A DNA stretch of 7,438 bases from Actinomycetes bacterium. GTDB taxonomy: Bacteria; Actinomycetota; Actinomycetes; S36-B12. The stretch spans positions 1 through 7,438 of the forward strand of contig JAUHZW010000101.1 in NCBI GenBank assembly GCA_030425745.1, written 5' to 3'. Under the pieces are notes generated by a model that did no database searches, had not been told where the DNA came from, and saw only the letters and a program-made list of their open reading frames with translations. This document shows positions 1 to 6,621 of this stretch, one piece after another (the stretch's first letter is position 1; each line of letters begins with the position of its first letter). The translations under genes and the position numbers were made by a program.

Positions 1-913
1 GATCCCGATCGCCGAGTCCTCCACGCACGGGCGCACCGAGTCGCAGGCCGAGCGTCTGGTGGCGCGGATCGATGCCGCCGGGGAGCGCTCCCGACGTCGG
101 CGCGCGCGAGCACGCATCGATGTGACCGCACAGTCCGAGGGCGATGGGCTCATGTCGATCACGGCCGTGCTCTCGAGTGTCGACGCCGCCCGGATCATGG
201 CGGTGGTCGACTCGCAGGCCCGGTCCCGGCGGCGCGAGCAGGCGGAGGCGATCGCGGCCGGAGCGAGCGACGTGGAACGGCTCACCCTCGGGCAGCATCG
301 AGCGCGTGCCCTGCTCGGGATGCTGGGCCTGAGCGGGGATGACGGCGCCCGCTCCGTCACACCGGAGCCGACCCCCGGGCAGGTCCGCGCCGAGATCAGC
401 GTCGTCATCGACGCCGCCACGCTCCTCGGCCTGACCGGCGGTGCCGTCGACGTGCCCGGCTGGGTCCGCGTCGGGTCCGCGGCCCCAGGTGCGGTCGACC
501 GTGACGAGATCCTGACCCTGCTGGCAGATCCCACCGTCCCGACCACGCTCCGCCGGCTCATCAGTGACCCGGCCACCGGAGCGCTGATCGATCGCGGCGC
601 CCACACCTACACCCCGACCCCCGAGCTCGTCGCCTGGCTCGTCGCACGGGACGGCGGTTGCCGGTTCCCGGGATGCACCGCCCGAGCCGTCCTCTGCGAT
701 GTGGACCATGCCGAGGACTTCAGTGCCGGCGGATGGACATCGATCGCCAACACCGGCCTGCTGTGCCGCCGGCACCACAACGGCAAGACCCACGGGGGAT
801 GGCAGATCGTGGATTCCGCAGCCGACGGTTCCTGTGTCTTCATCGCCCCAGACGGCACCCGCCACCGGCACCGACCTGCGCCGCTGCTGAATCCACCTAC
901 CCTTGATCCATGA
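1..913 (+). CDS. DUF222 / HNH endonuclease-domain protein (5' end missing)
   Basis: The reading frame is open from base 2 of the window, so about 303 C-terminal residues are visible and the true start lies to the left. An internal GTG at 59 should not be taken as the start. The first half resembles the helical DUF222 region. The last third is an HNH nuclease module: CRFPGC (Cys at codons 659 and 674), DVDH with the catalytic-type His at 707-709, and CRRHH with Cys at 764-766 and His at 773-778. The two cysteine pairs would bind a structural zinc and the Asp-His pair would bind the catalytic metal. Such DUF222-HNH proteins occur in many copies in actinomycete genomes. Their biological role is not well defined, though DNA cleavage is the natural guess. 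The nuclease motif looks intact. The stop codon overlaps the msrA start as ATGA. Confidence 0.93.
   Translation, partial: IPIAESSTHGRTESQAERLVARIDAAGERSRRRRARARIDVTAQSEGDGLMSITAVLSSVDAARIMAVVDSQARSRRREQAEAIAAGASDVERLTLGQHRARALLGMLGLSGDDGARSVTPEPTPGQVRAEISVVIDAATLLGLTGGAVDVPGWVRVGSAAPGAVDRDEILTLLADPTVPTTLRRLISDPATGALIDRGAHTYTPTPELVAWLVARDGGCRFPGCTARAVLCDVDHAEDFSAGGWTSIANTGLLCRRHHNGKTHGGWQIVDSAADGSCVFIAPDGTRHRHRPAPLLNPPTLDP
898..903 (+). promoter_or_regulatory. Putative -10 hexamer for leaderless msrA mRNA
   Basis: TACCCT fits the actinobacterial TANNNT -10 consensus and lies exactly 6 bases before the msrA ATG at 910. That places the expected transcription start on or next to the A of the ATG. 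No Shine-Dalgarno sequence precedes this ATG. No convincing -35 box is seen 16-19 bases upstream. The hexamer lies inside the end of the HNH gene, so msrA could be transcribed independently. The motif is short and this is an inference. Confidence 0.45.
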
Positions 914-1575
914 ACCTCTTCAGCCGGAAGTCCGCCATGGTCGAGCCGGATGCCGCGCTTCCCGGGCGCGAAGCTTCCCTGCTCCCCTCCCCTGCACCGC
1001 ACACCGTCCTGGGCACCTCCCTGACCGGGCCATGGACCGACGCGGACGGCCGCGAGCGGGAGATCGACGTCATCTACCTGGCCATGGGCTGCTTCTGGGG
1101 AGCTGAGGAGATCTACTGGCAGCTGCCCGGCGTGGTCGCGACCAGCGTCGGCTACATGGGCGGCTCCACCCCGAACCCCACGTATGAGGAGGTCTGCTCC
1201 GGGCGCACCGGGCAGGCCGAGGCCGTCATGGTCGCCTACGACCCGTCCGTCGTCTCCCCCTACGACATCCTCAAGGTGTTCTGGGAGAACCACGACCCCA
1301 CCCAGGGCTACCGGCAGGGCAACGATGTCGGCACCCAGTACCGCAGCGCGATCTGGACCACCACCGCCGAGCAGGCCGATGTCGCCCGGCGCACACGTGA
1401 CGCCTACGCCACCGTCATCGCCGAGCGCGGCTACCCCGAGATCACCACCGAGATCTCCGACGCCGAGGGCACCCCCTACTTCCTCGCCGAGGGGTACCAC
1501 CAGCAGTACCTGGACAAGAACCCCCACGGCTACCGGTGCCACGCCAACACGGGTCTCGCGCTGCCGGCGCTCTGA
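910..1575 (+). CDS. msrA: Peptide-methionine (S)-S-oxide reductase MsrA
   Basis: The enzyme reduces methionine-S-sulfoxide in proteins back to methionine, normally in the cytoplasm with electrons from thioredoxin. The protein is 221 residues. The catalytic motif GCFWG has its nucleophilic cysteine at residue 61. Other MsrA landmarks follow: VGYMGG, the EVCSGRTGQAEAV block, FWENHDPTQG, RQGNDVGTQYRSAI and the HQQYLDKNPHGY segment. The likely resolving cysteine is Cys210 in GYRCH. This resembles mycobacterial MsrA (GYTCH) rather than E. coli MsrA, which carries two recycling cysteines. About 55 residues precede the catalytic motif, and a long leader of this kind is common in actinomycete MsrA. 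No signal peptide is visible. The ATG at 910 is chosen because it overlaps the upstream stop codon and lies 6 bases after a -10-like hexamer. No msrB lies in the window. Confidence 0.96.
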   Translation: MNLFSRKSAMVEPDAALPGREASLLPSPAPHTVLGTSLTGPWTDADGREREIDVIYLAMGCFWGAEEIYWQLPGVVATSVGYMGGSTPNPTYEEVCSGRTGQAEAVMVAYDPSVVSPYDILKVFWENHDPTQGYRQGNDVGTQYRSAIWTTTAEQADVARRTRDAYATVIAERGYPEITTEISDAEGTPYFLAEGYHQQYLDKNPHGYRCHANTGLALPAL

Positions 1576-1619
1576 CACAACGCTTACACCCTGCAGTGGC
1601 TTTCCGAGCCCACGTAGGA

Positions 1620-1625
1620 CAGGCT
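1620..1625 (+). promoter_or_regulatory. Putative -10 hexamer ahead of the export operon
   Basis: CAGGCT matches two positions of TANNNT (second A, last T). It ends 7 bases before the ATG at 1633, in the same layout as the better hexamers ahead of msrA and the hydrolase gene. The GAGGG at 1627-1631 is too close to the ATG to be a normal Shine-Dalgarno sequence. TAGGAC at 1615-1620 is an alternative core. The 57-base gap between msrA and this gene holds no obvious hairpin terminator, so read-through from msrA is also possible. Confidence 0.3.
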
Positions 1626-1632
1626 TGAGGGC

Positions 1633-3384
1633 ATGCGCCGTCGCATCGTGTGGATCAACATCGGCCTCGGCGTGCTCGTTCTCGCCGTCATCGGGGTCGG
1701 CTTCGCCCTCCTCATGCCGCAGCCGGCCGAGCAGACCGGACGCACGGTGCCCGCCCAGCTCGGCTCGGTCAGTGAGACCGTCACCGCCACCGGCACCGTC
1801 GAGACCGCCGGCCTGGTCAACCTGTCCTTCGACATCACCGGCACCGTCGCGACCGTCGATGCCGCCGAGGGTGACACTGTCACCATCGATCAGGAACTCG
1901 CGGCGCTGGACGACACCACACAGCGCCAGGCTCTGGCGAGCGCCAAGAGCTCCTACGCGCAGGCGGTGTCCAGTGCTGACCAGTCCTCGCTGTCCCTGCA
2001 GGCCGCACGCACCAACCTGGCCGAGGCGGAGAAGAACCAGCGGCTGAACAAGAAGAGCTACCAGCAGAGCGTCGACGTCGCCCGTCAGGCACTGAAGGAT
2101 GCGCAGGGCTCCTGGTCCGAGGCCTGCCTGACCCCCGAGGGTGCGTGCCCCGACGACACCGTGTGGGCCCAGTTGCGTGCGGCTGAGGCCGCTGTCAGCA
2201 CGGCCCAGACGGCCTACGACAACGCCGTCGAGAACGCGGTCAAGACCGCCGAGACCAACCAGGTGAAGCTCAGCCAGGCGCAGGTCAACGTCGACTCCGC
2301 CCGCTCCACGCAGGTCACTCAGTGCGACACCTACGGCTCGGACTCAACCCAGTGCACCAGTGCCGTGAACTCCCTGCGCAGCGCCGAGCAGACGTACGCC
2401 CTGCAGGTGAAGGCGAATGAGACCGCCGACATCACCGCCCGCCAGGCCCTGGTCAGCGCCGATGCCGGGATCACCACCGCCAACGTCAACCTGCGCAAGC
2501 TGCAGGCCACCCTCCGCGCGGCCGGCACCGACGGGGTCACCGCCGCGCAGCAGTCCCTCGACTCCGCACTGCTCACGCAGCGCAAGGGTCTGGAAGCCGA
2601 CCGTCAGGCCGTGCAGGCGGCGCGCGAGGCCCTCGCGCAGCAGTCGGCCGCGGCGGAGGCCGTGAGCATCGGCAAGTCCGAGATCACCCCCAACCAGGCG
2701 GCGATCGACGTGGCCAAGGCCGGCCTCACCGTCGCCCGCGACAACCTCGCCATGACGGTTCTGCGCTCACCGCTGGACGGCACAGTCGGGTCCGTCGACC
2801 TCGAGGTCGGAGACACCGTCACCCCCGGCGTCGCTGTGATGACCGTGATCCCGGACGCACCCTTCGAGATCGTCGCCGAGTTCTCCGAGGCTGACGCGTT
2901 GAAGCTCGCGCCCGGGCAGAAGGCGGTCGTCAGCTTCGACGCACTGCCGGGCACCACCGCCGAGGGCACCGTCACCTCCGTGGCGCTTCTGCCCACCGAG
3001 CAGACCGGCACCGGGGCGATCACCAGCAGCGGCGTCACCACCTACAGCGCGACCATCACCCTGGACTCCTCGCCAGAGGGCGCGCGCGAGGGCATGAGCG
3101 TGAGCGTCGTCGTGACGACCCAGCAGGTCGACGACGTCGTGTGGGTGCCGACTGCTGCGATCACCACCGTCGGCGACCGCAGCACGGTGACGATCCGCGA
3201 CGGCGAGGTCGACACCGTCGTCGACGTCACCACCGGGCTGGCCGGCGACTCGGGCACCGAGATCACCAGCGGGGTCAGCGAGGGCGATCAACTGGTCATC
3301 GAGGTCGGCGAGGCCAGCGGCTTCCCGTTCGGGGGCGGCAGTGGGCGCAGCAGCTTCGGCGGCCCACCCCCCGGCGGCAGGTGA
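1633..3384 (+). CDS. HlyD/MacA-like membrane-fusion (adaptor) subunit of ABC exporter
   Basis: The protein has 583 residues. Residues 5-28 form one membrane segment after MRRR, so the rest is expected outside the cell. A split biotinyl-lipoyl domain follows (first half about 50-95, second half about 377-407, including SPLDGTVGSVDLEVGD). The halves are separated by an Ala/Gln-rich helical region of about 280 residues with strong coiled-coil character. A beta-barrel (about 411-497) and a membrane-proximal domain (about 500-558) come next. The tail (561-583) is rich in Gly, Pro and Phe. MacA and YknX have about 370-380 residues, so this protein is long mainly because of the helical region. Four cysteines sit there as two close pairs (165/172 and 231/241) flanking loop-like stretches. 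Such adaptors control a MacB-type ABC transporter. The stop codon is 1 bp before the ATPase gene. Family assignment is secure, substrate unknown. Confidence 0.92.
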   Translation: MRRRIVWINIGLGVLVLAVIGVGFALLMPQPAEQTGRTVPAQLGSVSETVTATGTVETAGLVNLSFDITGTVATVDAAEGDTVTIDQELAALDDTTQRQALASAKSSYAQAVSSADQSSLSLQAARTNLAEAEKNQRLNKKSYQQSVDVARQALKDAQGSWSEACLTPEGACPDDTVWAQLRAAEAAVSTAQTAYDNAVENAVKTAETNQVKLSQAQVNVDSARSTQVTQCDTYGSDSTQCTSAVNSLRSAEQTYALQVKANETADITARQALVSADAGITTANVNLRKLQATLRAAGTDGVTAAQQSLDSALLTQRKGLEADRQAVQAAREALAQQSAAAEAVSIGKSEITPNQAAIDVAKAGLTVARDNLAMTVLRSPLDGTVGSVDLEVGDTVTPGVAVMTVIPDAPFEIVAEFSEADALKLAPGQKAVVSFDALPGTTAEGTVTSVALLPTEQTGTGAITSSGVTTYSATITLDSSPEGAREGMSVSVVVTTQQVDDVVWVPTAAITTVGDRSTVTIRDGEVDTVVDVTTGLAGDSGTEITSGVSEGDQLVIEVGEASGFPFGGGSGRSSFGGPPPGGR

Positions 3385-3385
3385 C

Positions 3386-4078
3386 ATGAGCACGCCCGTC
3401 ATCGACCTTCAGGGCATCACCAAGACCTACGGTGCCGGCGACACCGAGGTCAATGCCCTGCGCGGCATCGACCTGTCGATCGACCGCGGCGACTACGTCG
3501 CGATCATGGGCGCGTCCGGCTCCGGCAAGTCCACGCTGATGAACATCATCGGGGCGCTCGACGTGTCGACATCCGGCCACTACGCCCTTGACGGGATCAA
3601 CATCGATGACCTCGACGAGGGCGCGCTGTCCATCGTGCGCAACCGAAAGATCGGCTTCATCTTCCAGTCGTTCAACCTGATCCCGCGCACCTCAGCCCTG
3701 TCCAACGTCGAACTGCCGCTCGTGTATCGCGGTGTGGGCCGACGCGAACGACGCCAGCGGGCCGTAGCCGCACTCGAGGCGGTGGGGCTCGCCGACCGCA
3801 TGCACCATCAGCCCAACGAGCTCTCCGGCGGCCAGCAGCAGCGCGTCGCGGTGGCCCGCGCACTGGTCGCCGAGCCGTCACTCCTGCTGGCCGATGAACC
3901 CACCGGCAATCTGGACAGCCGCTCGACCAACGACGTCCTCACCCTCATGGGCCACCTGCACGATCAGGGCCGCACGATCGTGATGATCACCCATGAGGAC
4001 GACGTCGCCGATCACGCCGGGCGCGTGGTGACCCTCATCGACGGACTCATCTCCGAGGATCGGCGGAACACCGCATGA
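3386..4078 (+). CDS. ABC exporter ATP-binding protein (MacB/LolD/YknY type)
   Basis: The protein has 230 residues, a normal length for the stand-alone ATPase of a MacB/FtsX-type transporter. All nucleotide-binding elements are present: Walker A GASGSGKST (42-50), Q-loop Gln94 in FQSFNLIP, signature LSGGQ (146-150), Walker B LLLADE (167-171) with catalytic Glu171, the D-loop around GNLD (174-177) and switch His203. The segment FQSFNLIPRTSALSNVELPL is typical of the LolD/MacB branch. The frame extends upstream to an ATG at 3341. The ATG at 3386 is chosen because it follows the adaptor stop by one base, has a GGCAGG-like ribosome site, and gives the usual N-terminus (MSTPVIDLQGITKTYG). The gene overlaps the permease start by 4 bp (ATGA), which suggests translational coupling and 1:1 production. 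Confidence 0.95.
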   Translation: MSTPVIDLQGITKTYGAGDTEVNALRGIDLSIDRGDYVAIMGASGSGKSTLMNIIGALDVSTSGHYALDGINIDDLDEGALSIVRNRKIGFIFQSFNLIPRTSALSNVELPLVYRGVGRRERRQRAVAALEAVGLADRMHHQPNELSGGQQQRVAVARALVAEPSLLLADEPTGNLDSRSTNDVLTLMGHLHDQGRTIVMITHEDDVADHAGRVVTLIDGLISEDRRNTA

Positions 4079-5286
4079 ACATCCTCGAGACCATCCGCAT
4101 CGGCCTGCAGGGCATCGCCGCCAACAAGCTGCGATCGGGGCTGACGATGCTCGGCATCCTCATCGGTGTGGCCGCGGTGATCGTCCTCATGGCGATCGGC
4201 AACGGGGCATCGGTCGCCGTCACGTCGAGCATCGAGAGCCTCGGCACCAACACCCTGACGGTTCGACACGGCACCTTCGGCGGTGGCGGCGAGAGCGGCC
4301 GCACGCAGTTCAAGGACCTCACGGTCGATGATGCCGTCGCCCTGGTCGACCCGGTGCTGGCACCCGACGTCGTCTCCGCGACGCCCGTCGTGTCAGCCGC
4401 CGCGACCTGCACATACGGCGGATCCAGCTACGACACGTCGATCACCGGCACCTGGCCGTCGTACTTCGGATCGACCAACAGCGATATCGCCACCGGCACG
4501 CCGCTGACGACGGATGATGTCGTGAACAGTCGCCGATCGATCGTGCTCGGCCAGACCGTCATCAAGGAGCTCTTCGGCGAGGCCGATCCCCTCGACAAGG
4601 TCGTCACGTGTGGCGGCGTCCCCTTCACCGTCGTCGGCACCATCGAGGAGAAGGGCAGCAGCGGCTTCCTCGATGCCGATGATGTCGCCGTCGCGCCGCT
4701 GAGCACGGTGCAGAGCAAGCTCACCGGCTACGGCAGCCTCGACACGATCCTCGTGCAGGCGGCCTCATCCGAGGTCAGCACCGCGGCGGAGTCCGAGATC
4801 ACGTCGATCCTCGACCAGCGCCACGGGACGACGAGCGAGGACACCCGCGACTACCAGGTGCTGAACCAGGCGTCGCTGATCTCGACGGTGCAGGACACCA
4901 TCGGCATCTTCACCGTCCTGCTCGGAGCGGTGGCGGCGATCAGCCTGCTCGTCGGCGGCATCGGCATCACCAACATCATGCTCGTCACCGTCACGGAGCG
5001 GACGCGGGAGATCGGCATCCGCAAGGCGATCGGGGCACGCAAGTCCGCGATCATGACGCAGTTCCTCATCGAGGCGATGGTGCTCTCCGTCATCGGCGGC
5101 GGGATCGGAGTGGTGCTCGCCCTGCTCGTCACCCGCATCTCAGTCGCCGGTGTGACCCCGGTGATCGTGCCGTCGTCGGTGATCGGCGCGTTCGTCGTGT
5201 CGGTGTCCATCGGGCTTTTCTTCGGCAGCTACCCCGCGAACCGCGCGGCATCCCTACGACCGATCGAGGCGCTGCGACATGAATAG
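4075..5286 (+). CDS. FtsX/MacB-type ABC exporter permease
   Basis: The protein has 403 residues and the four-helix MacB layout. Helix 1 is at about 22-42, a large extracytoplasmic domain (MacB periplasmic-core type) spans about 45-270, and three helices lie at about 275-303, 330-353 and 364-384. Conserved signatures are NKLRSGLTMLGILIGVAAVI near the N-terminus, the VTERTREIGIRKAIGAR coupling segment before helix 3, and FFGSYPANRAASLRPIEALR at the C-terminus. E. coli MacB is an ATPase-permease fusion, whereas here the two are separate proteins, as in the YknYZ or LolCDE arrangements. Two cysteines, 112 and 179, lie in the extracytoplasmic domain and could form a disulfide. Two permease copies would pair with two ATPase subunits and the adaptor. 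Substrate candidates for this family include drugs, peptides and lipidic molecules. The sequence does not decide among them. Confidence 0.94.
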   Translation: MNILETIRIGLQGIAANKLRSGLTMLGILIGVAAVIVLMAIGNGASVAVTSSIESLGTNTLTVRHGTFGGGGESGRTQFKDLTVDDAVALVDPVLAPDVVSATPVVSAAATCTYGGSSYDTSITGTWPSYFGSTNSDIATGTPLTTDDVVNSRRSIVLGQTVIKELFGEADPLDKVVTCGGVPFTVVGTIEEKGSSGFLDADDVAVAPLSTVQSKLTGYGSLDTILVQAASSEVSTAAESEITSILDQRHGTTSEDTRDYQVLNQASLISTVQDTIGIFTVLLGAVAAISLLVGGIGITNIMLVTVTERTREIGIRKAIGARKSAIMTQFLIEAMVLSVIGGGIGVVLALLVTRISVAGVTPVIVPSSVIGAFVVSVSIGLFFGSYPANRAASLRPIEALRHE

Positions 5287-5288
5287 GA
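5285..5288 (+). promoter_or_regulatory. Ribosome binding site overlapping the permease stop
   Basis: AGGA lies inside and just after the permease TAG stop (5284-5286), 7 bases before the ATG at 5296. This supports 5296 as the start over the in-frame ATG at 5311. It also suggests translation of the fourth gene follows termination on the permease gene. Confidence 0.55.
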
Positions 5289-5295
5289 CCACGAC

Positions 5296-5880
5296 ATGAG
5301 TGACAGCGAGATGAGTGAGCCCACCACCACGGCTCCTGAGCCGAACGACGATGACCTCAAGGAGCTGCTCGCCAAGAGGCAGCACGCCAAGCCGAACAAG
5401 CTGACCTGGATCCTGCTCGTGCTGCTGATCCTGGCGGTCGGCTTCACGATGGGATCCTGCATGCAGAAGGCGGCGAGCGGCATCGGCGGCGATGCGCAGC
5501 CGCGCTTCCCGGGCGGTGCACCCAGCCCGGCCGGCGCGCAGGTGCTCACCGACCCGAGCGAGCCGGCCATCGCCTCGGACCCTGCCGGCGCGATCGGTGG
5601 GCGCCCGGCTGGCCGACCCGGTGACCTCACCATCGGCACCGTGGAATCTGTCGATGGCAGCACCTTGACCATCACCACCCCGGACGGCGAGACCATCACC
5701 GTTGAGGTCCCCGAGGGCACATCCGTCACGACGTCGGTGGAGGTGCCACTCGCGGATCTGCCCGTGGGCGGCAACGTCATCGTTCGCGGCACGGTGGACG
5801 ACGACGGCACTCTCACCGCGGACTCGGTGACCGAGGGAGCGGGTGGCTTCCCCGGTGGCGGACTTCGACCCGCGCCGTAG
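5296..5880 (+). CDS. Single-pass membrane protein with DUF5666-like beta domain, exporter operon member
   Basis: The protein has 194 residues. An acidic, Thr/Pro-rich cytoplasmic head (1-35) is followed by KPNK and one membrane helix (about 36-56). A Gly/Pro/Ala-rich linker (about 60-108) leads to a small beta-rich domain (about 110-180: GTVESVDGSTLTITTPDG, then a second strand set with GNVIVRGTVDDDGTLTADSV). The beta region resembles DUF5666/OB-like domains, in which a short barrel repeats a G-V-x-x-V-D-G-x-x-I/L-T pattern. The tail GGFPGGGLRPAP echoes the Gly-Phe-Pro tail of the adaptor. The sequence LAVGFTMGSC at the end of the helix is not a proper lipobox, and the long head argues against a lipoprotein. 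The gene starts 9 bases after the permease stop, so it belongs to the operon. A role as exporter accessory or cell-surface partner is inference. Confidence 0.82.
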   Translation: MSDSEMSEPTTTAPEPNDDDLKELLAKRQHAKPNKLTWILLVLLILAVGFTMGSCMQKAASGIGGDAQPRFPGGAPSPAGAQVLTDPSEPAIASDPAGAIGGRPAGRPGDLTIGTVESVDGSTLTITTPDGETITVEVPEGTSVTTSVEVPLADLPVGGNVIVRGTVDDDGTLTADSVTEGAGGFPGGGLRPAP

Positions 5881-5892
5881 CCGCCCGGCTCG

Positions 5893-5898
5893 TACGCT
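5893..5898 (+). promoter_or_regulatory. Putative -10 hexamer for leaderless hydrolase mRNA
   Basis: TACGCT fits TANNNT well and ends 6 bases before the GTG at 5905, so transcription would begin at or beside the start codon. The bases between hexamer and GTG (GGTCGG) are not a correctly spaced Shine-Dalgarno sequence. No clear -35 box is seen. It lies in the 24-base gap after the exporter operon, suggesting separate transcription of the hydrolase pair. Confidence 0.5.
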
Positions 5899-5904
5899 GG
5901 TCGG

Positions 5905-6621
5905 GTGCCCGCGCCGATCGTCCAACTCGCCCCCGGGGTGTACCGCATCCCGACGATGGGTGACGCGATCAACTCCTTCGCCCTGGTCGACGACGACGGA
6001 CAGGTCACGCTGGTCGACACCGGTCTGAAGCGCGCGCCGCGGCGCATCGTGGCCGCGCTGGCGGGAATCGGGAAGCACCCCAGTGATGTCACGCGGATCG
6101 TCCTGACCCATGCGCACGCCGACCATGCCGGTGGGGCTCATGAACTCGTCGACGCCTCCCGCGCCACCGGGGTCGATGTGCATGACGACGACGCTGGATA
6201 CATCGCGGCGGGCACGGCGGCGCCCGGTGCGGACACCGGTCTGGGGCGGCTGATCTCCCGCGGCCCGGCCGCGCGGTTCGACCCGGTCGTCGTCAGCGAG
6301 ACGCTGACCGACGGGCAGGAGCTGCCGATCGCCGACGGGCTCCGCGTACTCCACACCCCCGGCCACACACCCGGTCACATCTCGTTGCTGCACCAGCCCA
6401 GCGGCGTCCTCATCACCGGTGATGTCATCTTCAACATGATGTGGGGGATGTCGTGGCCGGTCTCCGCGGTGTGCACGGATGCACCGCTCAACCAGCGCTC
6501 CGCCCATGTGCTGGCTGACACCGAGTACGACGTCGCCGCGTTCACGCACGGTCCGGAGATCCGGGTTCGGGCCCGCGAGCAGGTGCGGTCATTCGTGCAG
6601 CGCAAGGCGAGGGAATCATGA
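5905..6621 (+). CDS. Metallo-beta-lactamase-fold hydrolase (glyoxalase II-like)
   Basis: The protein has 238 residues and no signal peptide, so it is probably cytoplasmic. The metal-binding set is complete: HAHADH (His69, His71, Asp73, His74), His154 in TPGHTPGH, Asp173 in ITGDVIF and His215 in FTHG. The early LVDTG (36-40) is the usual strand-turn before the first motif. Both zinc/iron sites therefore look functional. The short length and the TPGHTPGHISLL segment place it among small glyoxalase II/YcbL-like hydrolases. These act on thioesters such as hydroxyacyl-glutathione or mycothiol analogues, but MBL substrates cannot be predicted from these motifs. A Met/Trp-rich stretch (FNMMWGMSW, 176-184) follows the aspartate ligand and may line the active site. 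The GTG at 5905 is chosen from the hexamer spacing and from the usual family N-terminus (a strand leading to GVYRIP). The stop codon overlaps the next gene's ATG by 4 bp. Confidence 0.92.
   Translation: MPAPIVQLAPGVYRIPTMGDAINSFALVDDDGQVTLVDTGLKRAPRRIVAALAGIGKHPSDVTRIVLTHAHADHAGGAHELVDASRATGVDVHDDDAGYIAAGTAAPGADTGLGRLISRGPAARFDPVVVSETLTDGQELPIADGLRVLHTPGHTPGHISLLHQPSGVLITGDVIFNMMWGMSWPVSAVCTDAPLNQRSAHVLADTEYDVAAFTHGPEIRVRAREQVRSFVQRKARES

Noticed and set aside
59..61. GTG as the start of the HNH gene
   Set aside because: The frame is open to the left edge and the residues before it continue in the same frame with no stop. The DUF222 region would be truncated, so the gene starts outside the window.
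607..1578. Minus-strand open frame of 323 codons opposite the HNH end and msrA
   Set aside because: It lies opposite two genes with intact catalytic motifs, and its translation is Gly/Val/Asp-rich with no recognisable domain.
1576..1632. Rho-independent terminator between msrA and the adaptor gene
   Set aside because: No GC-rich inverted repeat followed by a T run is visible in these 57 bases.
1184..2047. Plus-strand open frame of 287 codons overlapping msrA and the adaptor gene
   Set aside because: The translation is Pro/Ser/Arg/Thr-rich, typical of a shifted frame in GC-rich coding DNA. Both overlapped genes are well supported.
3341..3385. Upstream ATG as the ATPase start
   Set aside because: It would add 15 residues (MGAAASAAHPPAAGD) that lie within the adaptor's tail coding sequence and are unlike ABC ATPase N-termini.
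5437..5463. Lipoprotein signal (lipobox) in the fourth operon protein around Cys55
   Set aside because: The residues before the cysteine (T-M-G-S) do not fit the L-A/S-G/A-C pattern, and about 35 polar residues precede the helix, too many for a lipoprotein signal peptide.
5254..6549. Long minus-strand open frame of 431 codons opposite the permease end, fourth operon gene and hydrolase
   Set aside because: The translation is Arg/Gly/Asp-rich low-complexity sequence without any domain. The opposite strand carries proteins with clear family motifs, so this is a high-GC shadow frame.
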